Below, one piece after another: positions 1 through 5,877 of a DNA stretch of 5,877 nucleotides. The notes beneath the pieces are model-generated. The model worked only from the letters and a program-made list of their open reading frames with translations, was not told where the DNA came from and searched no databases. The stretch is taken from the NCBI RefSeq assembly GCF_009711475.1, contig NZ_SMMD01000737.1, positions 1 through 5,877 of the forward strand, given 5' to 3'. Every line of letters begins with the position of its first letter. Positions within the stretch are counted from its first letter, which is position 1. The stretch is from Fulvivirga aurantia (GTDB lineage Bacteria; Bacteroidota; Bacteroidia; Cytophagales; Cyclobacteriaceae). Both the position numbers and the translations under genes were made by a program.

Positions 1-899
1 ATGTTATTGCCCAAGATCCTGTAATACTCAAAAAACTTTTCTTTTTCCTCTTCAGCATCGACACGCTCTGTTACATCTCGAGAGGTGCTCAATATCATAA
101 TAACATTACCATCATCATCAAAAATAGGTTTGCTGTGAGATTCTAACCAGATATACCCCCCGTCTTTAGATTGAATTTTATAGAGCATTTTTGGCGGAGG
201 CCCTTCATCAGACTGATCTTCACCTTGTTGCTTTTTCTTATGATCATCCTCGAGCATTTTATGCATATCGGGGTGAAAGAAGTCATATGGGCTTTTACCT
301 TCAAACTCACGTGGTTCATAACCTGTAACATCTGTAAGAGAGGGTGATACATATAAATACCTGGCCTCGTTTGGCTCATGCAGGCAAACAATATCGCTTA
401 CATTTTGAGAGATAAGTTTAAACTTATCGACCTTTTCTGACAATACAGTTTGTATATCAGTAATCTCACCTTCTGACAGTCTGCCTTCCTTCTTGCTTAA
501 AGAAAGGCTTATTTGGTCTAATGCTTCGATAAGTCTGTTTCGCTCCTGCTCATGATGCCTTTTTAGTACCGTTCCGAAACAAAAAATCAAGTCTTTTTGA
601 TTATTTGTCTCCAGCCTCCACTCTATTTTATTCTGACCTGCAAGATTTAGGTCTGCTACGAATTTTTGCCTCTTCCCGGTCGACAGACAGTTTTTTATGA
701 GCTCTTTTATATCTTGTTGATCGCTCTCTTGCAGTAAGTCTGCAAACACTTTTTTTACAGAATAATCAGGAATATCGTTTTTAAAAGTATCATTTATCGC
801 AAGAATAGTAAGGTCTTGGTCTATTGCGCAGGCGTACTCATTTGACAAGTTGATAAGCTTGAGAATGTTTTCATCAAGAAATACCTCACTATTGGACAT
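1..899 (-). CDS. Multi-PAS sensor protein, partial (probably a sensor histidine kinase; C-terminus outside window)
   Basis: This is the N-terminal 299 codons of a gene open at the left edge. The ATG at 897-899 is the first start after an in-frame stop at 909-911. There is no signal peptide and no membrane segment, so the visible part is cytoplasmic. Residues about 1-115 form a diverged PAS-like domain (IDQDLTILAIND, then a strand ending in EWRLE). Residues about 116-158 are charged and helical, probably a coiled-coil linker. Residues about 160-280 are a clear PAS plus PAC module: SDIVCLHEP, YVSPSLTDVTGYEP, FFHPDM, GGYIWLESHSKPI and the closing STSRDVTER. A helical linker (DAEEEKEKFFEYY) follows, and the last residues (YRILGNN) match the start of the preceding PAS (FKLISQN), so another PAS probably begins at the edge. 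PAS domains sense small ligands, redox state or partner proteins. The output domain is not visible; a histidine kinase is the commonest arrangement, but a guanylate cyclase, phosphatase or other output is possible. It is divergent from the flavoprotein gene. Confidence 0.88.
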   Translation of the reverse strand, partial: MSNSEVFLDENILKLINLSNEYACAIDQDLTILAINDTFKNDIPDYSVKKVFADLLQESDQQDIKELIKNCLSTGKRQKFVADLNLAGQNKIEWRLETNNQKDLIFCFGTVLKRHHEQERNRLIEALDQISLSLSKKEGRLSEGEITDIQTVLSEKVDKFKLISQNVSDIVCLHEPNEARYLYVSPSLTDVTGYEPREFEGKSPYDFFHPDMHKMLEDDHKKKQQGEDQSDEGPPPKMLYKIQSKDGGYIWLESHSKPIFDDDGNVIMILSTSRDVTERVDAEEEKEKFFEYYRILGNN

Positions 900-1002
900 G
901 GTTTTAATTTAGTACAAAAAAACTTTATTTTTTAAAAATTCTTTTAGTAAAGTGAAAGTAATCGTATTGTTATAACACCGTATAATCACCAGAACTGATT
1001 CT
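900..1002. promoter_or_regulatory. Divergent intergenic region, presumed promoters for the PAS sensor and the flavoprotein
   Basis: These 103 bp separate two divergently transcribed genes, so they should carry the promoters of both. The stretch is very AT-rich, with A and T runs around 915-945. A TATAAT hexamer lies at 981-986, 16 bp before the flavoprotein ATG, but it has no convincing -35 partner. I found no good match to the Bacteroidota -33 TTG / -7 TAnnTTTG promoter on either strand. A weak inverted repeat, ACTTTA near 922 and TAAAGT near 948, is spaced about 20 bp apart. Neither start has a Shine-Dalgarno sequence, which is normal in Bacteroidota. The regulatory role is inferred from gene orientation only. 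Confidence 0.4.
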
Positions 1003-2592
1003 ATGACCCAATCATCTTTAGAAAAGGCAACCCAAGAGTGGAGAGCAGCTCTTCCTAGTGAAACTAGTATACTAGAAAATGTTGATACACTCACAGACTA
1101 TAATGAGACCACATTTCTCACCGAAAGTAACGTGCGTTATATCTTATTCCCCGAAAATACAGACCAGGTGAGTAAATGCTTAAAAATCGCTAATAAATAT
1201 GACGTTTCAGTTTACACTGTAAGTAAAGGAAAGAATTACGGACTTGGCTCTAAACTACCTGTTGAAAATGATCATGTGATTATCGATTTGGGTAGAATGA
1301 ACAAAATCACTGATTTTTCTGAGAAATTGGCCTACATAGAAGTGGAACCAGGAGTTACATTCAGGCAGGTAAGCGAATTTTTATTAGACAAAGGTTCATC
1401 ACTCATGCTTGATAGTATTGGTAGCACAGGTGAGGCCAGTATAATCGGTAATACAGCAGAAAGAGGGCATGGAGTCGCGCTCAATGCTGATAGATTTAAT
1501 TTTACATGTGGAATGGAGGTTGTGTTACCAACAGGAGAAGTGATTAATACCGGTTTTGGGAGTTTGAAGAATTCTGAGGTAACCGCACTCTCCAAATGGG
1601 GGCTGGGCCCTTCATTAGATGGAATATTTACACAAAGCAGTTACGGTGTTATTACAAAATTAAATCTATGGCTCCAGCCAAAATCAGATCATTTTCAAAT
1701 CGTATTATTTCAGATTCGAGATGATGAAAACTTATCTGAGATCATCGAGAGAATGAGGTACGCTCGTCTTCAAAAACTGTCGCTCTCACTGCGTATTTTT
1801 AATGACTATCGTATGATAAGTTTTTCTAAACAATACCCTTGGGATGAAATGAATGGCAAAACACCTCTCGACAATAGTGTTTTGAATTTGCTCAAGGAGA
1901 AAACCGGCATCAAAGGAAAATGGATAGGACTGGGCGCTCTTTATTCAATTAATAAAGAATTTGCTCAAGCAGAACGCAACTATCTATCTGAGCAGCTTTC
2001 CCCATTTGTGGAGAAGATTGAGTTTTATGACAAACAAAGGGCTACACAGATAAAACAAAACGGAACCGCAGAGGAGCAGGATTTCATCGATTTCATCTAC
2101 TTCAATAGTTCTTTGCAAGGCTTTACTTCAGAGCGCGCATTGAATATGTGCTATTGGAGAGTAAAAAAGCCAATCCCCGTAAACAAGAATGTGCATGAAG
2201 ATGGCTGCGGAGTTTTATGGTACTGCCCCGCGATACCAAATACTGCTGAAGCAGTACGTAAAGCAACAGAAATAATCGAATCAACAAGTGAGAAGTATGC
2301 CCTTGAGCCCAATGTCGGTTTTCTATTTATTGCAGAAAGAGCACTTGATATAACTGGAGCCATCTGCTATGATAAAACAGACCCTGCACAGGATAAGGCT
2401 GCCAAAGCGTGTCATGATGAAATAATTGCAAGATTTGAAGAGATAGGTTATCCACCATATCGATTAGGGATACAATCGATGCAAATGATTGAGAACTATC
2501 AGCCAAATACCCAAACCCTTCTCGCTAACTTAAAAAGGGCATTAGACCCAAAAAATGTATTAAATCGCGGACGATATATAAAAGACAAGTAA
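1003..2592 (+). CDS. FAD-dependent oxidoreductase of the vanillyl-alcohol oxidase / 4-cresol dehydrogenase family
   Basis: This complete 529-residue flavoprotein has the usual length for its family (PchF of 4-cresol dehydrogenase is 521). The ATG at 1003 is the first start after an in-frame stop at 973-975. The N-terminal PCMH-type FAD domain (about 45-225) shows SKGKNYGLGS (74-83), VEPGVTF (114-120), GNTAERGHG (149-157), CGMEVVLPTGE (169-179), KWGLGPSLDGIFTQSSYG (198-215). The C-terminal cap domain (about 230-525) ends in RALDPKNVLNRGR (512-524). Relatives oxidise para-substituted phenols or their alkyl side chains, passing electrons to O2 or to a cytochrome c. The Tyr-Arg pair that binds the phenolate in VAO and PchF appears kept as Y486-R487, but the first-shell Tyr of the family GYG motif is Leu81. 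VAO's FAD-linking His aligns with Val404; the PchF Tyr site falls at C383-Y384, before an insertion of about 12 residues. So FAD linkage and substrate are uncertain. No signal peptide is visible, so it is probably cytoplasmic. No cytochrome partner gene is present. Family assignment is strong; the substrate is unknown. Confidence 0.9.
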   Translation: MTQSSLEKATQEWRAALPSETSILENVDTLTDYNETTFLTESNVRYILFPENTDQVSKCLKIANKYDVSVYTVSKGKNYGLGSKLPVENDHVIIDLGRMNKITDFSEKLAYIEVEPGVTFRQVSEFLLDKGSSLMLDSIGSTGEASIIGNTAERGHGVALNADRFNFTCGMEVVLPTGEVINTGFGSLKNSEVTALSKWGLGPSLDGIFTQSSYGVITKLNLWLQPKSDHFQIVLFQIRDDENLSEIIERMRYARLQKLSLSLRIFNDYRMISFSKQYPWDEMNGKTPLDNSVLNLLKEKTGIKGKWIGLGALYSINKEFAQAERNYLSEQLSPFVEKIEFYDKQRATQIKQNGTAEEQDFIDFIYFNSSLQGFTSERALNMCYWRVKKPIPVNKNVHEDGCGVLWYCPAIPNTAEAVRKATEIIESTSEKYALEPNVGFLFIAERALDITGAICYDKTDPAQDKAAKACHDEIIARFEEIGYPPYRLGIQSMQMIENYQPNTQTLLANLKRALDPKNVLNRGRYIKDK

Positions 2593-2703
2593 AGTTTTGA
2601 TGTAAGGTTTCATATAATTTTTTAACAAAAAAATACAGCCCCAATTAAACATCTAACCTCAAAAGCATTTAAAAGTCAAATCTGACAGCTTAACTGCTAA
2701 AGA

Positions 2704-2730
2704 AAAAAATATTACAATGTAATATTTTTT
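2704..2730. promoter_or_regulatory. Perfect 27-bp palindrome, candidate operator upstream of the acyltransferase
   Basis: The arms AAAAAATATTACA (2704-2716) and TGTAATATTTTTT (2718-2730) are perfect reverse complements, 13 of 13, around a single central A at 2717. The element begins 111 bp after the flavoprotein stop and ends 48 bp before the acyltransferase ATG. The position suits an operator for a dimeric regulator of the acyltransferase. An intrinsic terminator for the flavoprotein gene is the alternative, since a T run closes the right arm. However, the stem would hold only one G-C pair and a one-base loop, which makes a poor terminator hairpin. The symmetry is seen directly; the function is inferred. 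Confidence 0.55.
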
Positions 2731-2778
2731 ATAAATTATATTCAACTTGCTAGTTATCAATGCGTTAGTTTCATAATT

Positions 2779-3516
2779 ATGGAATTACGTAGTTTTAGCA
2801 TTAGTCTGTTTCAAGCAATTGAGCACCCTTTAGTTGCCAATTCTTTCTTTAAAAAGCACGTGAAAGTACTTGAAAGTTTTGGTGTTGAGGGAGTCTCTTC
2901 TATGTCAAACGATTGGCAATTTAAACCCACTGTTTGGCTTTTTGTAATGAAAAATGAGGTCGGTGAAATGATTGGAGGTGTAAGATTAGATATCAAATCT
3001 GGTTTTAGTATGCCATTAGAAGTGGCGCTTCAAGATTATCCTATGGTAACTAGCAAGGTAGAATGTCTTGCCTTGGCAGACGGTGTGGCTGAGTTATGTG
3101 GCCTCTGGATAGAAAAAGATTACCGAAGAGCTAACCTAGCAAATGCCCTTATGAAAGCAGCTATAGCTACTGCTCCTAACATTGGTGTGAAATATATATT
3201 GGGTTTTGCCAACGAGTATTCATATAAAACCACTGAGAAGCTAGGTTTTAGAAAAATAGAATCAGTTGAAAATGAGGGTGTTTTCTATTACCCTGATGAT
3301 CGCTATCGTAGTCTTCTCATTGAGTTGGACTCTACGGCTCTCTACACGCTCGAAGAAAAAGACCTGCAAACTATCGTAGAGATAAGAGAGGATTTACTGT
3401 GTGTCTCTGTAGAAAACTCTCAGGATGGTGTGAGTATGGTGCACTACAACATGTCTACAGAATCTATAAGAATTATGAAAATGGCTGAAACTGTAAAAGC
3501 GAGATTAGCTGCATAA
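2779..3516 (+). CDS. GNAT-fold acyltransferase with autoinducer-synthase-like layout
   Basis: A complete 245-residue protein starting at the ATG at 2779; the open frame extends back to a stop at 2698-2700, but no ATG lies between. The GNAT core is visible: strand and turn VGEMIGGVRLD (61-71), strand ELCGLWI (105-111), the acyl-CoA pyrophosphate loop DYRRANLANAL (114-124), a following helix, strand YILGFAN (139-145), and the closing YSYKTTEKLGFRKI (147-160). The loop consensus Q/R-x-x-G-x-G/A reads R116-x-x-N119-x-A121, so the first Gly is Asn. The N-terminal half, with DWQF (45-48), TVWLFV (51-56), GGVRL (66-70, Arg69) and Glu105 before the loop, follows the order seen in LuxI-type acyl-homoserine-lactone synthases and FeeM-like N-acyl amino acid synthases. 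It lacks the LuxI Arg after that Glu (E-L-C-G here). Residues about 165-245 form an extra C-terminal region I do not recognise. It lies downstream of the flavoprotein on the same strand, with its own upstream palindrome. Substrate is unknown; an ordinary N-acetyltransferase is the conservative reading. Confidence 0.82.
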   Translation: MELRSFSISLFQAIEHPLVANSFFKKHVKVLESFGVEGVSSMSNDWQFKPTVWLFVMKNEVGEMIGGVRLDIKSGFSMPLEVALQDYPMVTSKVECLALADGVAELCGLWIEKDYRRANLANALMKAAIATAPNIGVKYILGFANEYSYKTTEKLGFRKIESVENEGVFYYPDDRYRSLLIELDSTALYTLEEKDLQTIVEIREDLLCVSVENSQDGVSMVHYNMSTESIRIMKMAETVKARLAA

Positions 3517-5877
3517 TTATTCTAGCCCTTTTTCTCTCATCTTCTTGAACTCAGAGTATCTGCGTCTTGTGGCTATGGCAAATCCTGCAACTAATACCAA
3601 TGTACCAATCCATAGTACATTTATTAAAGGTTTTTCCATAGCCTTAAGTACCACCCAGTCTTTTTGGCGTGTGTTAACTCCAATTGTAAAATTATCAGTT
3701 TCAGGGTGTACGTTCATGAGGTTTAACCTCAGCCCAAGATCGCCAATTTCGTCTGGTATACGACCTACCAAGTTATTCTTTATGAGAAATAAAGGCTGGG
3801 CAATATACTCTCTTTCTTCACCCAAAACTTTGATATCTACCCTTATTGCCACATCCTCTTCTGATAAATCGACACCTGGCACTTCTGAGATACGTTCGAT
3901 TTTCTCAACTGTAGCCACGTAATCATTTACGAAGAAGTTTTCATTCATGCTTATCTTAAATTCCTCCAAATCGCTCCATTCAGATTCTTCTGTAGGATTT
4001 CTGATAGATGAAACGTGTGTATAAAGGTCTTTACTTAAGTTCCTTTTTATATCAGGTGAGGCGAGCAAGCCTCCCATAGCTTCATTTACCTGTGCTCTAG
4101 GATATAATTTAAATACCTCGCCAGATTGGTCGGTATATTCTATTTCGTAAAACGTATTTTCCGGAGAAATCTCAATTGTATCATTTTTTTGTATGACTAT
4201 ATTACCCTCCTCCTCAACATCACGCTTGGCAATCATCAAATGTGGCTGTGCTGTCGTTACAAGATCATTTCGATCTACATAAATACCCCTATTTATGGCC
4301 TCTACACGCTCTCCACGATATTTGAGTTCATAACCAGCCATTGATTTTGGCTCATTAATAAAAAGGAGGATATTTTCATTATTAAACTCGGTAGATGCAT
4401 CTTTAGAGATAAGCATACCTGTAGTATTGAGTGAAACAACCTTCGAATAACCGGCTGAATACAAAATCCCAATAAGTATCATACCTACACCAATATGTGT
4501 AATTGCTCCACCAGAGAGCTTAGGGCTGGACTTTAGTAAACCAAAAAGAATTTTAGCATTTGCTACTACAGTGTAAACTCCCGCAACCAAAAGCACGATG
4601 TACGAAGGTTTTCCTATATCACCGATAGCTATGGCAATTGTGCTTATTATTAAAGTTAATATCAACGGTACAGTAAGTTGGCTTAGTAAAGTCTCTTTAC
4701 TCATCTTCTTCCACCAGAAAAACTGGCCAGTACCCGAGAGTAATGCGACTACTACCGCAAACCATAATTGAGATTTTGTATAAAATTCAACCTGATCTGC
4801 AGGAGGCGCCATATTGGAAATACCTCCAAAACTTTCTATAATACTATTATAAACTGGAATTGATGTCGGAACTAAAACCTGAAAGCCCATCAGGCATAAA
4901 GAAATGGCTCCTATAAAGATCCAGAACTCTCTGGAGTAAGTACTTGCCTCTTTTTCACTGGTTGGTAGATTTTTCCATCTTACAGCACATAGAACAATAG
5001 CACCGATAGTGAAGAACAGTAGGTAAACAAGTAATTGACCCGATAGGCCTAAGTCGGTAAATGAGTGCACCGAAGCGTCTCCCAAAATACCACTTCTCGT
5101 AAGGAATGTAGAATAAAGAATTAAGATAAAAGTCGTAATTACTAAAATCACAGAGGCCTTAAGTGCTGTCTCGCTATTCTTAAAAGTGATCATCACGTGT
5201 ATCGCAGCGACCATAAACAGCCATGGCACATATACAGCATTTTCTACAGGATCCCAGTTCCAATACCCACCAAAGTTTAACGTTTCATATGCCCAATAGC
5301 CACCCATAAGAATACCTACACCAAGTACTGCTGCACCAAAAAGTGCCCAAGGTAAAGCAGGGCGAATCCATTCTTTATATTTCTTTTTCCAAAGGCCAGC
5401 TATACAATAAGCAAAAGGCACTACGGTAAGGGCAAAGCCTAAAAATAGAGTGGGCGGATGAATGACCATCCAATAGTTTTGCAATAGAGGGTTAAGTCCG
5501 GTTCCGTCTTTAGGCACAAAGTCCGGTTGCTGTTGAAAGATCGGAGCATCAATCGCGTCTCTCAGCAAGATAAATGGTGAGCTACCAATTTTTAAATTAA
5601 TTACTGGTATCACAACCCCTAAAATCATTGAGGCCAGGAAAAACTGTACCAGAGAGAAAACAGTCATGACTGTAGCCTCCCAGTATTTATTTGTGAAAAT
5701 CACGACTACACCTAATAGTGCATGCCAAAACATCCACAACAAAAAGCTACCTTCTTGTCCTTCCCAAAAGCACGAAATCATATAATGTGTCGGAAGTCTT
5801 CTTGAGGAGTGACTCCATGCGTAATGGTACTCGAAGTAATGATTATAAATAATTACGAAAAGACAAGTAACAATACC
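3517..5877 (-). CDS. ccmF: Cytochrome c-type biogenesis protein CcmF, N-terminus outside window
   Basis: CcmF is the membrane haem lyase subunit of cytochrome c maturation system I; it accepts haem from CcmE and helps attach it to CXXCH motifs of apocytochromes outside the membrane. The frame is open to the right edge, giving 786 visible residues. The ATG at 5779-5781 is internal, because family sequence continues upstream of it (NHYFEYHYAWSHSSRRLP). Landmarks are WEGQEGSFLLW (38-48), IHPPTLFLG (His140), the WWD haem-handling motif GGYWNWDPVENA (203-214), AAIH (His227), LTRSGILGDASVH (His271) and THIGVG (His461). These four His match the two periplasmic and two membrane haem-ligand His of E. 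coli CcmF, with nearly identical spacings. By that comparison only a few dozen N-terminal residues are missing. After His461 comes a long extracytoplasmic domain (about 481-749), roughly 170 residues longer than in E. coli, then a last membrane helix (about 750-770) and a basic tail. Other ccm genes probably lie upstream, beyond the right edge. Confidence 0.96.
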   Translation of the reverse strand, partial: GIVTCLFVIIYNHYFEYHYAWSHSSRRLPTHYMISCFWEGQEGSFLLWMFWHALLGVVVIFTNKYWEATVMTVFSLVQFFLASMILGVVIPVINLKIGSSPFILLRDAIDAPIFQQQPDFVPKDGTGLNPLLQNYWMVIHPPTLFLGFALTVVPFAYCIAGLWKKKYKEWIRPALPWALFGAAVLGVGILMGGYWAYETLNFGGYWNWDPVENAVYVPWLFMVAAIHVMITFKNSETALKASVILVITTFILILYSTFLTRSGILGDASVHSFTDLGLSGQLLVYLLFFTIGAIVLCAVRWKNLPTSEKEASTYSREFWIFIGAISLCLMGFQVLVPTSIPVYNSIIESFGGISNMAPPADQVEFYTKSQLWFAVVVALLSGTGQFFWWKKMSKETLLSQLTVPLILTLIISTIAIAIGDIGKPSYIVLLVAGVYTVVANAKILFGLLKSSPKLSGGAITHIGVGMILIGILYSAGYSKVVSLNTTGMLISKDASTEFNNENILLFINEPKSMAGYELKYRGERVEAINRGIYVDRNDLVTTAQPHLMIAKRDVEEEGNIVIQKNDTIEISPENTFYEIEYTDQSGEVFKLYPRAQVNEAMGGLLASPDIKRNLSKDLYTHVSSIRNPTEESEWSDLEEFKISMNENFFVNDYVATVEKIERISEVPGVDLSEEDVAIRVDIKVLGEEREYIAQPLFLIKNNLVGRIPDEIGDLGLRLNLMNVHPETDNFTIGVNTRQKDWVVLKAMEKPLINVLWIGTLVLVAGFAIATRRRYSEFKKMREKGLE

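Noticed and set aside
2241..2256. Perfect 16-bp inverted repeat TACTGCT-GA-AGCAGTA
   Set aside because: It sits within the flavoprotein reading frame in an ordinary coding stretch (NTAEAV) with no T run after it; chance symmetry is the simplest explanation.
2593..2640. Terminator just after the flavoprotein gene
   Set aside because: Only a three-base ATG/CAT stem is visible before the T run near 2619-2623; it does not form a credible hairpin.
2747..2773. TTG (2747-2749) and TAGTTTCA (2766-2773) as a Bacteroidota promoter for the acyltransferase
   Set aside because: The -7 element misses its last two consensus bases, the spacing is short, and it would make the transcript almost leaderless; too weak to annotate.
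3545..3922. Open frame of 125 codons on the plus strand
   Set aside because: It lies wholly antisense to the conserved C-terminal part of ccmF and shows no family motif; it is a shadow frame.
5779..5781. ATG as the true start of ccmF
   Set aside because: The frame continues upstream to the window edge with recognisable CcmF sequence (YAWSHSSRRLP), so this Met is internal.
1003..5877. Functional link between the flavoprotein and cytochrome c maturation because 4-cresol dehydrogenase uses a cytochrome c subunit
   Set aside because: No cytochrome gene with a CXXCH motif is present, the flavoprotein has no export signal, and ccmF is a housekeeping gene on the opposite strand; proximity alone is not evidence.

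Overview
The window is a low-GC bacterial segment that looks like Bacteroidota, most likely a marine or environmental member of the Cytophagales. This rests on AT-rich intergenic DNA, no Shine-Dalgarno sequence before any visible start, a CcmF with a very long C-terminal extracytoplasmic region, and a multi-PAS sensor. The taxon is inferred; there is no rRNA or other marker here.

Layout: (1) positions 1-899, minus strand, the N-terminal 299 codons of a multi-PAS sensor protein that runs off the left edge. (2) 900-1002, a short AT-rich divergent intergenic region. (3) 1003-2592, plus strand, a complete 529-residue FAD-dependent oxidoreductase of the vanillyl-alcohol oxidase / 4-cresol dehydrogenase (VAO/PCMH) family. 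(4) 2593-2778, an AT-rich gap holding a perfect 27-bp palindrome. (5) 2779-3516, plus strand, a complete 245-residue GNAT-fold acyltransferase whose layout recalls autoinducer (LuxI-like) or N-acyl amino acid synthases. (6) 3517-5877, minus strand, ccmF, the cytochrome c haem lyase subunit, open at the right edge. Its stop codon directly abuts the stop codon of the acyltransferase.

How the parts may work together: ccmF is a housekeeping gene and probably continues an upstream ccm operon outside the window. The three left-hand genes are accessory in character: a sensor, a para-phenol-type flavoprotein, and an acyltransferase with an operator-like palindrome in front of it. A small-molecule (phenolic or acylated) synthesis or signalling role is possible but is only inference. 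No mobile element, CRISPR array, tRNA or rRNA was seen.
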